Positions 33,621 to 46,699 of a DNA stretch of 64,000 bases are shown in pieces; within the stretch, counting starts at the first letter, position 1, and every line of letters begins with the position of its first letter. Both the position numbers and the translations under genes were made by a program. The stretch is taken from NCBI GenBank assembly GCA_030549775.1, contig CM060173.1:8977802-9041801 (forward strand), given 5' to 3'. A model generated the notes under the pieces. It was not told the DNA's origin and did no database searches. It saw only the letters and a list, made by a program, of their open reading frames with translations. This stretch comes from Tamarix chinensis (taxonomy: Eukaryota > Streptophyta > Magnoliopsida > Caryophyllales > Tamaricaceae).

Positions 33621-35185
33621 GATGATTATGATAGTTAATTTATGACTTTTATTTTATAATATTCATAACTAATTTTATAATTACATTAATTTTTTTATTT
33701 TTTTATTCTTGAATTTCTTCATCTAAATTTAAATGATGTGTAAAAATCCTCGAGAGTATTATTTAGTAATTAAACAAAAAAACAAAATGCTTCTTGCTTT
33801 GCCTAGTGTTTTGTTCCATGAGGCCTACCAGTGGTGTAGTATTTTTTCTCATTAAAAATTTCCATATTCATAGGTTTGATTTGGTCTTGTAAAAATCTGA
33901 AACAAATCTAATTAAAAAAAATTAACAAAAAAATAGTAGTTGTATAATCTATTAAGCTATTGCGAAGGGAACGATGACTTACTATTCTACCATCTATCCC
34001 TTCATTTTATTTCTTCGTTACTTTTAGGCGTTTCATAATTTTGTAAAAAGAAGTAGGAAGAGACGAATATCCCACATATATAACCCTCAAATATAGTAAA
34101 ACGGAAAGAGAATGATATAAGTAGTTTTAAGCCATTCATTTATTTAGTCATGATGGGATCATCACCTATTAGTTGGAATGAATTGATGTACAATGACAAT
34201 TTTATGCATATAGGTAGGGTTAATTATTACATTATTTTTTTTAACAAAAGCATATAGCATAAGTTATATATATATGGTTGAAATTTTCATGACATACTTC
34301 TAAATTAATGATAAGTAGTAAATAATAAGATTATAATGATCTTAAAAGAATAAAATAACAAAATAATAAGGTTTATCAAACATTTCATTAGACAACTAAC
34401 TGGATAAATTTAACATATCCACCTAGTGTCTTCTTCCACGAATACTTCCATTTTTTTCCTTCTATTGCAAAGAAAACATAAATGTATATTTTAGGAAAAC
34501 CATAACAAATCTCAATTAAGAGAATAAGTCATCACCCAAGACAAAATGAAACTTTTAAAGCAATATAAATAAAAAGACTCAATAAAATTTTGGGTTAAGA
34601 ATATTCATGGGTCAATTCTTAAGACCAAAGATATTGTTTCACACATCCATTTCTCACACAAATTTTGACAAGGGTGATAAATTGTAGCAAATGTGAAATA
34701 ATCAAAAAGAAAAAAAATCATAAATAATCATAGTGACTAAAATTGAAAAATAATTTGTAAATTAGTAATGATCTCCAATAATTATTAATGAGACGTGCTA
34801 AATCAAATAGAGACATATAAGAAAAGGATGACTGATGCCTCAAAATGCTCCTTTAGAGGCTTTTGCAGCTCAACATGGTCAAGAAAGTTAGTAAACATTT
34901 AAAACACAACTAAAGAGATCTATTTTCTAAACTTTCAAGAGCCTATTATTCCCTTTTCCTTCACCGCCAAGTTTTTTCGAATGTGATAGAAAGCACTAGA
35001 TTAAGTAAGAAAGCTAGAGTTGGAGGTACGATTTGATTCATTGGCATCAAAGGAATAGATAAGGAGGAAAATTTTGAAGGTTCGGAGGTGGTGGTATTCA
35101 TGAAAACATTAAGCTCTTGATGATTAAGGTTATGGCTCAAGGAAGGAGATGAAGCCAACATTCTTCAGGAGATAGCTTCGGTGAC
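33621..35185. other. Non-coding AT-rich stretch
   Basis: No convincing gene or boundaries. A 66-codon minus-strand frame at 34961-35161 has no known domain. Confidence 0.45.
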
Positions 35186-35720
35186 TAGAACTGTTGACAA
35201 ACCAAGCCACTTTGGAGAAGACTTGGCTTGTTAAGAGCTTGACTCGACTCATTTGTTTAGAAAGACGAATCAAATCTGAGTCTTAATTTTAGGTCTGTTT
35301 ATTAAATGAGTTGATCTCAAGTCAAGGGAGGTTCAACTCACTTGTTTACGTGCTGACTCGAGCTTAGTTCAACTTATTTATAATCTCGGCTTGTTCGTTT
35401 ATAGCCTGATCTTATATAAAATTTATTTAATACATGAGTTGAATAGTTAAATGAGCCTTTAATCAAGTTGAATAATTAAACGGGTTGATTTGGCTTGTTT
35501 ACTTTAAATTAGTTGAATAATTAAATGAGTTGCATCACAAATCAAATCATGATAAATAAGCTTATTTGGTTTGTTAAAAAAAACTTTTAAAAGTTGAACA
35601 AGCCGAGCCAAGCTCGAGCTAAGCTCATTTGATCCATTTTAAACTCAAACCGAGCTCGATCCTGAAGAAACTAAATGAGCCAAACTTGAGTTGGGGGTAT
35701 TTGGCTCGTCAACAACCCTA
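35186..35720. mobile_element. Diverged hAT-like non-autonomous element
   Basis: Ends are imperfect inverted repeats: left TAGAACTGTTGACAAACCAA, right (reverse complement) TAGGGTTGTTGACGAGCCAA. The interior is filled with GAGCTCGAGCT-, GCTCATTTG- and GGCTTGTTTA-like words in both orientations, like hAT subterminal repeats. The flanking 8 bp match only partly (TCGGTGAC, CCAAAGAC), so insertion is old or a boundary is wrong. Confidence 0.6.
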
Positions 35721-35785
35721 CCAAAGACAAACTATATTTTTTATATTGTATTCTTTGATTTTTGATTTTGAATTGTAAAGTTTGA

Positions 35786-35844
<59 letters not shown>
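35786..35844. repeat. Compound (TA)n(TG)n(TA)n microsatellite
   Basis: TA repeats, then about nine TG units, then TA repeats; a further TA run is at 36004-36031. Confidence 0.95.
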
Positions 35845-35851
<7 letters not shown>

Positions 35852-36000
35852 AAAAATAATAACTAATTATTTTTTATTATAATATTAAATAAGTAACAAA
35901 ATTATGGTATATTAATTTAATTTGTAAATTAACTAGTGTTAGTGCATTATATAGGTATTAATAGTTATAATTGTATATACATATGTATACTTTTAAAAAT

Positions 36001-36034
<34 letters not shown>

Positions 36035-36299
36035 TTTTATTAGAAAACTCCCTTAACTGTAACAAACTTTTAATGTTTAAGCTTTGATCATAAATTAAAA
36101 AATGTTTAGTCCTTAGTTGAAACAAATCTCAAGTATTTCTTCTTTAATTGATAAGTATCTCTTATAGTTTTCTAGAAACATTAATTTGCTTATTTAATAC
36201 TTCACTTCATAGTTTTTCAAACAAAATACTTCACTTCATAGAACCCAAATGGCCCCCAATGTGAAGCATAAAAGTATTTCACCTTATCAAATATAATTT

Positions 36300-37914
36300 T
36301 TGAGCTCTAAAAGGAGGATGGAAATCCAAGCTAACATTTACAATGTTCTATATAGGAATAGTGTACTAACATATGATTGTACCACCAATCCTGTCAAGCA
36401 ATAGCTCATTACTAACTCTAGAGGGGTAAATAAGAGAATCTTGATGCCAAAGGATAACTCATGATCTTTATGAGCCAACCAATTTGACATAAGTTACTTT
36501 TGTGTAGTTCGTGCACCACTTGACAAGAGGAAAGTTGTGCATGATGCTACGACAAGCCTTGATCAAGTGAGCCTAAGGGCATAGAGGAAAGAATTTTCCA
36601 TTTATAAGATAAACCACAAACCAAGAGTCGTTAGTAATTAGAATAGTATGGTAACTTCTCTCTCATGCTTGTTAAAGACCATAGAAGATGATCCACAACT
36701 TTGCTATTGGGATGGTGCCATGACCAACATTATCCGAGAAACCAAATAACCACCTTCCTGAATTATCTATGGCCCCACCTCTAGAGGCAATGTTCCTTGA
36801 GTTGACTAGAGCCCTCTCATCGACATTGATCTTAACCATTCTTCCAAGTAGAGGCTTTTAATCAATATCAAGAACCTACTTCAATCTGGATGATGAGATA
36901 AGGCTTTGAAGCTTAAGACAAGACACATGCTCATCTACAAACAACTACTTCACCCCCAGGAGCCAAGCTATTGGGCTGAATTAATACGTCCTCAAAAATG
37001 CATCTGTTACAATCATGCCATAATTTCCATAGCCCAAGTTGTTTACCAATATTTTGAGAGAGGCGTTTAAATGAAGATAAATTGATGAAGTCTAGATGTT
37101 CACTATATAAGAGTAAAACACTCCAAACCTCTCTACTATATGAGTAGTCCCATAGAGTATGTAGGAGGGACTCCTCCACTCCACACAATCTATAATGAGC
37201 AGTGTCATTAATGTGCCTCTGATGTCTCCTCAAATTAGTAAGGAGGGAATCATATAGAGCTAACTACGCAAATGAGTGCACACTTTGGTGTGTTTGTAGT
37301 TTCCAAAATCATCTCCATTTGAGAGATGTAACTCCCATGGTATCTGTTTGGAGTCGTTAAGCTGAGGAAACCAAAAATTTATTAGTAGAAGTTAGCTCCC
37401 AAGTTGGCATATCCACCTCACAATAGTTAACTAAGATGAATGCACTAGGAATAGACATAAACATCTTAGCTGGTAGGAAATGGAAAAATTAGTGCCAATC
37501 CTACCCACCTATAGGTAGCACATACCCCTCCACCTAAGAGAACAACTTGTCCAAGTTAAGACCATGATTATTACAATGGATGATAGGTCCATTGCAAACC
37601 CACCAATAGTCCAAAATCAAATAGAGACACCATTTCACACAACCCATTATCTCCATTCTTAATAGGTCAATCAAGTTAAAAATTTGCCTTTAGGTTAGAG
37701 AACACTATATCCTAAATTTGGTGGGCAAGGCAGTTCATGCATATGATAAAAAGGTATGAGGATATGCGATCAAGTTGCCGAATTCCACACGTTATGCAAA
37801 AAGCATCACTGGCCTCATTGTTCCAAACAATTCAAATAAAGGGAGACATAATACATAATAAACTAAACCAAGCTATTCGATAGACCAATACATCTCATGG
37901 TGTCACATATAAAG
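36300..37914 (-). pseudogene. LINE ORF2, 3' portion (RT C-terminal part, zinc-binding domain, RNase H)
   Basis: Minus strand, many stops. The RT motif GIRQxDxxSxYLFIICMNCLA is readable near 37700-37800, degenerate from the LINE GxRQGDPLSPYLF block. At 36931-37233 a frame carries the zf-RVT pattern (RHQRH...YRLCGVEESLLHTLWDYSYSREVW). About 36300-36930 corresponds to the RNase H-like tail. The element continues at 45335 after an LTR insertion in the RT domain. Confidence 0.75.
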
Positions 37915-38462
37915 TGTAACACCCAAAAATTTTTCTACTATTTTTTTTGGTTTTAGCAAAAGTGTATAGAAATATAGATGGGTGTTATTGCCATACTCGA
38001 CATAAGTATCGCTTACCATACCATCCTTACATCAAATACAAGGAAAAACAATAAAAAAATTTAAAGCATGGTGAAACAGAGAACAAGATAGATTTCAATA
38101 AATTAAATAAGTGTTTGGAGGATTATTTCGAGTATAATATTTAAATACATAAAAGGGATATACTGGAACTAAGAGTCCCAAAAAGTATCTAAGTCAAAGT
38201 CAAGATCCGGATAACATGACTCTACGTCCCTAAATCCTAAGCATAAAAAAAGGTCACTTTTTCCAAGTAGCCCATAATGAGTAGGAAATCCATCCCATGG
38301 GTCCTCATTAACTTACACACAAACATTTGGGTCATCTGATAGTGGGAAAGAGCATTACCTTGAAGAATATTGTTAGTATGCTACATACTAAGTAAGGTAA
38401 TAATGTAGTCATAATATGGTTACACGTTGCCATAATGCCACAGGAAGGGATAAACACGCATG

Positions 38463-38486
38463 TATGTGCACACACACACACACACA
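38463..38486. repeat. (CA)n microsatellite
   Basis: About eleven CA units inside LTR copy D. Confidence 0.8.
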
Positions 38487-39287
38487 TAAAATGATGCTAT
38501 ATGAGGGTTAATTTCAGGTCTCACAATATGATAAAATCAAGATCCATAATGTTATTTATGTTGAGTTTAAGGACCCTAGTATTCTCAACTGGTGGAACAA
38601 TATTAACAATATACAACCCATAGGGAGAAAATGCTCATGACCACTATTCTCATTTTATGGAATGGATAGGTACAACTCTAGGGTAAAAAAGCTCCTAACC
38701 ACTATTCTCGTCCAATGGAATGGACCGGTACAACCTGTCCTAACTCATGTGGTCTCTCATTTTAAATATTAATATATTATCAATGATTTCGATCATTCCA
38801 ATTATTTATTGCGCACTGAGTTCTGGGATCTCGTTATTCTCAACTGGTGGAACAATATCAATAATATACAAACACAGGCAATAAATGCTCCTGGCCATTA
38901 TTCCCATTTGGTGGAACAGATAGGTACAACCCTAGGGTAAAATGCTCCTGACCACTATTCCAATAAATGATCTTTCACTTTAAGTGATTAATATCTTATT
39001 CATAGTTATTTATCTTTAGAATAAAATGTAGACACACATGTGGATATACAAGGCACATTTGAAATAATCATTTGAAACACATAAAACAAAATCTTATGAA
39101 TTGTGGGATGTCTCCAAGGAAAACATCCATATTTCCCCTAAAAAATTCAAATTTCACAAGATAAGCATAACTTCTCCTATCATACTCATTTAAATATAAA
39201 ATTCAATAAAAATCCTTAAAAAATAATTAGTGACATCATATCCAAAAATTAAGGTCTAACTCCAGCATCTTACACATGTGATAATAG

Positions 39288-40196
39288 ACTGGTAAAGTTA
39301 GCCCAAGCAAACGATCCTTGATTGCCTGGTCAATTGGTTATCTACCAAAACAAGAGGGAGGCCTTGGGTTGTTGGATTTTCAAGTCTAGAACATTGTAGT
39401 TGTGGGTAAAAATTTGTGGCATATTGCTCAAGATAAAAATAACTTGTGGGTAAAATGGATGCATAGTTATTATATAAAGGGTGATTCTCTTTGGCATGCT
39501 AAATTACCTAGCACTGCCTCATGGATAGTAAATAAGCTCTTTAAGCTTCGAGAAGCCCTTGAGCCTGTGTTTCCTTCCCTCAGTCCTGCTTTGTCCTATA
39601 ATATCAATTTTGTTTATGAACAACTACGACATAGAGGTCCCCATGTGTCATGGTGGAGATCAGTCTGGCTGAATAATGCTAGTCCAAAACATAAGCTAAT
39701 ATTATGGATAATTGCTCACTGCAGGCTCCCCACTAAGGATGTTATCAATCGGTATACTTATGTGGAGGATCCATCTTGCTGCTTTTGTGATGCCAATGAA
39801 TCTCTTTCCCATATCCTCTTCTCATGTCCAGTTATGAAGCATCTTTTAAAGAATGCTTACTCTTGTGTTGGCTTGAGAGGACCTACCCAGCGGTGGCCTG
39901 AAATGATAGTTACCCTAGCTCGAAGAACAAGGTTGTCTAAAAGAAATCTCCAAATGGTTCGCACCTTATGTGTTGTGTGCATCTATGAATGTTGGCATGC
40001 TAGAAACTCAAATTTTTTTCACAAGTCAAGTGTAGATGGAGGGATCTCATTAAGAGAACTATTTGTATTGTATCAGCTAGGTACTTGACTCCTCATGAGA
40101 GGATGAGTAGTTTTTATGTCAAGTGTTGTTTAGATAAGTTTTGGGAACTCGGTTATATTGATTAATAAAGATTTGATATTTTCGATAATAAAAAAA
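39288..40196 (+). mobile_element. 5'-truncated LINE with poly(A) end and 8-bp target duplication
   Basis: GATAATAG flanks the insert at 39280-39287 and 40197-40204. It ends in ATAAAAAAA, as expected from target-primed reverse transcription, and contains only the 3' end of ORF2. Inserted in LTR copy D. Confidence 0.92.
39345..40088 (+). pseudogene. LINE ORF2 C-terminus with reverse-transcriptase zinc-binding domain
   Basis: The frame from GGLGLLDFQ through VGKNLWHIAQDKNNLWVKW to the zf-RVT domain (KHKLILWIIAHCRLPTKDV...CCFCDANESLSHILFSCPV) is readable to the stop at 40088. One in-frame TAG near 39392 replaces an expected Trp, just before the 228-codon open part. Being 5'-truncated it cannot encode RT. 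Confidence 0.88.
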
Positions 40197-41294
40197 GATA
40201 ATAGCCTGCTTCTAGGGTTACTATTTACCAATCCCTACGAAACCTTAAAAAATATTAGGTATAAATTTTTCTTTAAGTCTCGTATAACCACCAAATTTAA
40301 TGCACATTCCAAAATTTTCAATATTAACAACATATCTACAAGTGAAGATCTAAGTCTAATAGTTTACATGTGCAATAATAACCAACCTCTATGGTTATTA
40401 CTCACCAATTAAGCCATTTTCTTATTTTATTAGACTTAGGTCATTCATAATTATTCCAAATATTACCCATAATACATTTATTATATTTTTAAACAAATAT
40501 AAACTTAAAATGTCAAAGATTCCATGTTTAATCCATAGTGATCAAATTGTCCTTAAGATAAACAAAATGCCCATATTTTTACAAAAGCCCTACAAGTCCC
40601 AATATGAATAATTTCCAACTTCCAATATATATCACCGTGAAACTACTTTACCACATTATTTAAAAAATTTTCATACCTATTCAAGCATCATTAAAATACC
40701 ATATATCATACGTACACATTTCAAGTATCAAAAATGAGATTTGTCACGTCAATAACATATAAGCTCATATTCTTGACGTATTATCACTTTCCATAGATTC
40801 GATACCACATCACTACACCATAAAATTATAAACATAAAATAATCACCATAATAATAACAATGATGAGTTTTCATACACATAAATACACATTGCACACAAT
40901 CTTTACCAAAAACATCTATGATCTCTAAGCATGTATAACCTAAGACACCTCCTCCCAGACCACAGGAAACCACCAAATAATAAATAATAATACAAAATTA
41001 GAAATTGATAAGATAACCAAGGAAAGTATAAAGCAAAGGATGGTGGAAAATGGATCAAATCCAAAGTAAACCAAGGCACGCAAGGCTCAAAATAGTTGCA
41101 ATAGAAGTTGGTGCAACACCAACTCTTGAAGTAGCCAGGGGTACATTGTCCCCCTTGACACAATTAGGGGTGTTCTGGCATAGGTTCTTAATGCTAGGGT
41201 AGTGGTTTGGCGTGGGTTGCTAACAAAACTTTGGGTGGTTTGACATGGATGAGGGGTAATATAGTGTGAATATGTGATGCAACTAACGATGTTG

Positions 41295-44200
41295 TGTAAT
41301 ACCCCAAAATTTTATCTAATTTTAACCTAATATAAATTCTAACTTTCAAGTCATTATATATTTTTTGTATCCTAACCCTAATTCTAGATAATTGATAGAT
41401 AAAATTTTATATTAATTTCCTATATTTTTAAATGTAAACCTAATCCTAATCCTAACCCTAAAGATTTTCTTTCCCCTTTTTCTTTTTTTTCTTTTTTGCC
41501 TTTCCCCTTTTTCTTTTCCCTTTTTTTTTCTTTCTTCTTCTTCATTTTTTTCTTTTCCTTTTCCCTCGATTTGTGCTCAGTACCCCTTCTCCTCTTTCCT
41601 TTCCTTTTCTCCCATCAAGCCCCTATTTCCTCCCTCCTACTCCCATGTTCTATTTCATTATTTCCCATCGCCGCCCTGCACCACCACCCCACCTTCCTTC
41701 CTCATTCTCCTCGTCTTACCATTATCATCACCTCATTCACTGCCTTATCACTTCTCCTATTTCTTTCCCTTTTACCATTAAGAAACCACTACCCACTCCC
41801 CTACTTGGTTTCACTGCTACTCGTCACCCCCAACACCACCACCACAACCACTGCCAAGCCCCTTCTCCTCCCGCCCTTATCCTTACCGTCAGCTGCAACC
41901 ACTAACACCCCTTCTTTTTCTTTTCCTTTTCTCATCTCTTCTTGCCTAAGCAATCGGTCACCAACCACTCCTTGCTTCCAAACGTTGCCTGTCCTAGCAC
42001 CACAATACCTCTATCCCTATTGCCATCCATCACCGACTCTATTTCCACCACACCACCATCCTAAATTCCACCACCACCATCACCACCACCTTTACCACCA
42101 TTCCCAGCACCACACTACCACCACTCTTGCTACCATCCACTTCCAATCACCATTGTTTCATCCACCACTCACCAACCCATGCACAAGTCTCCCACTTTTT
42201 CAGTTATCTCTATTTTTTCTCCCTCTTCTTTGCCTTGTATTTCCTTATTTAATTTTATTAAATCTAATTTTTATTGTATTTTTGGCTTCCAGCCGATATT
42301 CTAGTGGTATTAGAGGAGAAGTCGTAGGTCTTACGCACTTAGAGACCAGAGATATTTTGGTAAAGATGCATGTCATAGCTAGGGATTTTATGTTCACTAT
42401 ATGTATTTGTATATGATATCATGTTTGAAACTTTTATATGGATAATTTTTTTTTATGATGATGATGTATATGTTGTATAGTATAGTGAAAAAATGAGAAA
42501 ACTATGAAAGTATATGTTTAGTACATATTGTGGGTTGACATGAATCGGGATATGTGAAATCTATATATAATTGTGGTTATGTACTTTATGACGATATTAT
42601 ACATTGGAGGTTAAAAAATCATTCATAATGGAACTTGTAAGGTTTTTGTGGAAATATGGGTAATTTAGGTGTCTTGGAGTCATTTTGGTCAATACATGCT
42701 TAAAATATAATATTGGGTATTTTAATATGATAATTGGTTCAAAATATTTTAAGTATATTATGTGGAATATTTGGAGTGAATATGAATGGTTTAAGTCCAA
42801 TAATTGAGAAAATTGGCTTTCAGTAGGAATAATAATATTAAGGGCAGGATTATTATCACATATGTGAAATGTTGGAGTTTCACCTTAATTTCTAATTTTT
42901 TTTCAATATTGTCCTTTTATAAATGCAATTAAATTTGGTGGTTATATTAATATCATGGGTAGAATTATAATTATTTGTGAAATTATAGTTTTGTGGGGGC
43001 ATGTGAATATTAACACTAAAGGTAGGCTATTATCGCATGCATAATGCGTTTGATTTTGACCTTGAATTTTAGGTGTATTGTGAATAATAATATTTTAATT
43101 ATGGTTATTGAATTTGGTGATAAAATTAATAATAGGGAATAATTTCTTCTTAATTTTTACAATTAGGGTTTCTCAAGAGGAATATGGCATTATCCTTGGG
43201 AGAAAATGTATTGGTATTATCTTGGTTGTGTTTCATCTGTCCAAATGATTATGTTAAGTGATATTATGTGTCTTGCATGTCTACATATACGTATGTATGA
43301 GGATCTTGAGATATACCACCATGAATAAGATACTAATTACTTAAAAAGCAAGATTACGTGAGTTGGGCCCGAGGTGTTGTGTTTTCATTCCACCGAACGA
43401 CAATAGTGGATTAGGTATGTTTTTTTCCTGAGAGGTACTCTAGAATGTTGTACCAGTTTAAGAATAGTGGGGTTCTCAGGCTCAATATAAATCAAAATAT
43501 GATCTTGAAATAAGTAATAATAATAAATAAGATATTAATCACTTAAAGTAAAAGCTTACATGATTCTAAACTAAGGTATTGTATCCATTCCATCAGACGA
43601 TAATGGTGGCCCAAGAGTGTTTTTCCCATAGAGATGTTTCAAACTATTCCATAGCTTAAAAATAGTGATCAGTAATGTGATACTCTAATATATGTTGGGT
43701 TTGTTCCACTAAATGATAATAGTAGCTTATGTGTATTTTTCCTTAAGAGGTGCTTTAGTCCATTCTACTAGATTAAGAATAGTGGGGTCCTTGAACTTAA
43801 CATAAATAAGAATATGGATTTTGATTGCATCTAATAATGGAATTCTAGAATCAATATTATCTTTCATCATACTATCTAAATTATTGTGTTCACTTATGTT
43901 TTTGTATGAATTATGTAATCTATGTAACCTAGGTATGGTTGTATTGTCATATTACTCTATACATAGTATTTTGATCATCCTTTTCATGGGCACTGATCAT
44001 TCTTATGAGTAGATCCACCTTATTTTACAGGTGATTGTTGATTCCTACTTTTAATATGCTTGTCTTTTGTGAGTGCTAATTGGATTGGTATAGGGTATAG
44101 TTATCCGGATATATCTATCTCTTGTTAGACTCTTAGTCCTCTATTTTCAATACATGTTCCCTTTTATCTATTTTATATCCTATACCATAGTGGAATCAAG

Positions 44201-44382
44201 TGCTTAGCACACCTGATTTCTAAGTATGATGTTACTTTTGCTTTATACCTAACATAAACTAGGTATAGGGAATGCCTCTTATATGTTGGATGTGGTGTGA
44301 CACCCCTGCATTTCATGTTTTGACTTCCACAATGAGTTCTTTAAAACAAAATTTGTAAGTCCTAAAATTTGGGGGTGTTACA
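41295..44382 (+). mobile_element. Complete solo LTR, TGTAACACCC family, copy B (3088 bp)
   Basis: The start TGTAATACCCCAAAATTTT and the end AAAATTTGGGGGTGTTACA are inverted relative to each other, and TGTTG flanks both sides (41290-41294 and 44383-44387). Layout: about 170 bp AT-rich leader; pyrimidine block with CCACCA runs (41465-42200); body; minisatellite (43385-43800); 87-bp terminal inverted pair (44296-44382). A 306-codon Pro/His-rich frame at 41496-42416 is compositional. The length and TGTAACACCC ends suggest a Ty3/gypsy LTR such as Tekay/Del type, but no coding region remains to prove it. Orientation is by convention only. Confidence 0.85.
43385..43800 (+). repeat. LTR-internal minisatellite (copy B)
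   Basis: Irregular units of about 65-110 bp containing CATTCCAC...GAYRATAATAGTGG and TTTTTCC...AGAGGT words. The same unit, diverged, is in copies A (24360-24620), D (38560-38990) and, more distantly, E. Confidence 0.65.
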
Positions 44383-45334
44383 TGTTGAGCATGAGGTTGT
44401 GATGAAATTTGGGGGTGGTGGCATTAGGATTTCATGCAGCTAGGGGATGTTTATGAAGGAATAAGGTTACGTATAGGATGGATGTAACTAAGGTGTATTG
44501 AACGTGAAGTGTCAATAAAGCTACAAGTGTTCCATGTGGGTATTTCATGTAGCTAAGGATCAACAGCATTAGGTGCTAATGTTATGGCTACTTCACAGCA
44601 TGAGGAGACACGAATTTCATAAAGGGTCAAGGGATGAAAATGGCAGATAATGACGAACAAAACACAAGGAATCCGAGGGAAGGAAAAGGGAGCTTGTTGA
44701 GGGTACATGGGAGTTGTAAAGAATGAAGTGAGAAGGGGATATGGTGTATTTATAGAAGGAATGAGGTGAGGGAATTCTGAATGGCATATGGTCAGGGGTG
44801 TTGGCATGAGTTTGGTTATTTGACAAAGGCTAAGGGAGAAAGGGACAAGCATGCCTTCTGGTGATGCAGGTTGTGCTAAAAGGTAGAGGGCATAGGACAG
44901 GTGGGTTGGTGTAATAGTAATGCATGGTTAGAAAGGGAAAGGAGAGGTTGTGTAGGGGAGTATATTGCATGGCAATAATGGTAAAGATGGAAGAAGGCTA
45001 ATTAGGACAAGGGAGGAGGAAAGAAAAGAAAAGGGAAAAGAAAAAAAGAAAAAAAAAAGGAAAAAGGGAACAAAAGAAGAAAAAGAAGGAAAAAAGGAAA
45101 AGAAAGGAAAATAGTTTGGGCTTAGGTTAAATTTAGATTAGGAAAAGTAGGGTAAATTTATTTATCAACAATTTGGGGTTAGATTTAGGTTAAATATCAT
45201 AATTAAGGTTAGGATTATGTTTATATTTAGGATTAAGGAATTAGAGTAAAACAAAATGTCAATTACCCGATATTAGATTAGGTTAAAATATTAATTATTC
45301 GGGATTAGGGTTAAATAAAATTTTGGGTATTATA

Positions 45335-46699
45335 TGAAATCCCATAAGAAGCGATCACACACTTTTTTTAAGTTAATTTTTAGTGTCATGAGCCCCACAT
45401 AACCTTTGTTCTTCCTCAAAGTGTGCATCATCTCTTGTAATGATAAAGTCCCATGTCTCCTTGGTGTGAGGCTACTTTGAGAAGTGCTCATAAATGTGCT
45501 ACAAAATGGATTTCAAGCACTGGGTAAGTATCTTGGTTATCACTTTATACACCATGTTATAGATCCTAGTTAGAAAAAAAAATTCCATTTAGGGGTGGTC
45601 AAATTTGGGAACCAAACATAGCAAAATTTCATTCAGGGTGCTTGGAAAGTCCCCAAAGTTAACACATAACACTGTCAAGTCATGGAGGTCCTTGCCTATA
45701 ATAATCCATAATTTATGCCAAAATTTTGGTTGGAAACCATTCAGATTTTGGCTTTTGTAGGAAACTATGGATAAAGTATCACCCTTCACGTCCTTCAACT
45801 CAATGTTAGTAGTGAGAAATCATTGCTCCTCATCAGTAAGTGGTAGGAAGCAATTACTAGTATGGAAAGGAGAGACACCAGTTGAGTCTCTTGAGTAAAG
45901 GTTATGAAAGAAGTCAATGACTATCAGCTACAATTATTCTCAATTAAAAACCATAATCCCCTCCTCTATATTTTAGTTACAACACAAGTTTATTACTTCA
46001 TATAGCTATGAAAATCCCATGGTAGAAGTTCATGTTATGATCATGTAGGGTCACTATATCTAGCATAGATTTTTGAAACTATAAAAGTTGTTCCTAAATA
46101 AGCACCTCAATAAATTTGATGATTAATTTGTTTCTAACTTAATGATTCATTGTTCAAACTTCTAGCCAAATCATGTTGAATGCCTAATAGTAAGCTCATA
46201 GTCTCTGATTCTAGAGAAAGATGTTCCCAAAGGAATCCCTAATCCATTGGCTAAGGCTAGTTGCACAAGTGGTAATCTTATCCACAATGCCAATTGACTA
46301 ACCTAGAGGAAAGGGACTGTGGGTTAAAGACTTGGGTTTGTAATCCAATATACTTCAAAATGAAACATCTTATTCCTCAACTAATGTACAGGTAAACTTA
46401 GATGTAGAAGCATTGGGTGATGATCCCTATGAGTGCATACTAAATGTGTAACAATAGCAAAATGAAAAAGGTCATACCAATCCTTGGATTCCACTATTCT
46501 ATTGATATGGGAGCTAATGTTTATATTTCCTACGTTTCCTTGTCATGTGAATTTTATCCCATTAAACCCCAAGTCTTGTAATCTGCATCCAAACATCTAT
46601 TGATAAGGAACGCTCATGTGCACTTGTTAAAGCTACTCCCTTATCAACTGAGCTTTTCAAATTTGTGCCCTCTTTCATAATCTAGAATGAAGAGTCGGG
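45335..46699 (-). pseudogene. LINE ORF2, endonuclease and RT N-terminal part
   Basis: Minus-strand remnant with stops. A frame at 45589-45798 contains NGFQPKFWHKLWIIIGKDLH...LCLVPK, the LINE motif that opens the RT domain (DGFxxxFxxxxW...LIPK). Further on, towards 45335, HTLRKNKGYVGLMTLKINLKK matches the block before the first catalytic Asp. Sequence up to 46699 is in the position of the endonuclease. Continues at 37914 beyond LTR copy D. Confidence 0.75.

Larger units (their letters stand above)
37915..45334 (-). mobile_element. Large LTR, TGTAACACCC family, copy D (host of two later insertions)
   Basis: Reverse-oriented copy running from TGTAACACCCAAAAATTTT at 37915 to AAAATTTTGGGTATTATA at about 45334. 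It is split by a LINE at 39288-40196 and by LTR copy B at 41295-44382; without them it is about 3.4 kb. Purine-rich DNA at 45010-45110 is the complement of the pyrimidine block of copies A and B, and 38560-38990 is the complement of their minisatellite. Its flanks (TAAAG and TGAAA) are a mutated target duplication at best. Joining the flanks restores a LINE RT reading (DRFLWDF followed by ICDTMRCIGL). Confidence 0.8.

Noticed and set aside
38461..38490. Promoter or foldback role for the CA run
   Set aside because: It is a plain dinucleotide microsatellite inside an old LTR.
41496..42416. 306-codon plus-strand open frame rich in Pro, His and Ser
   Set aside because: It lies exactly on the pyrimidine/CCACC block of LTR copy B; parallel frames exist in copy A (22229-22779) and alternative frames are open too. 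Low-complexity composition explains it.
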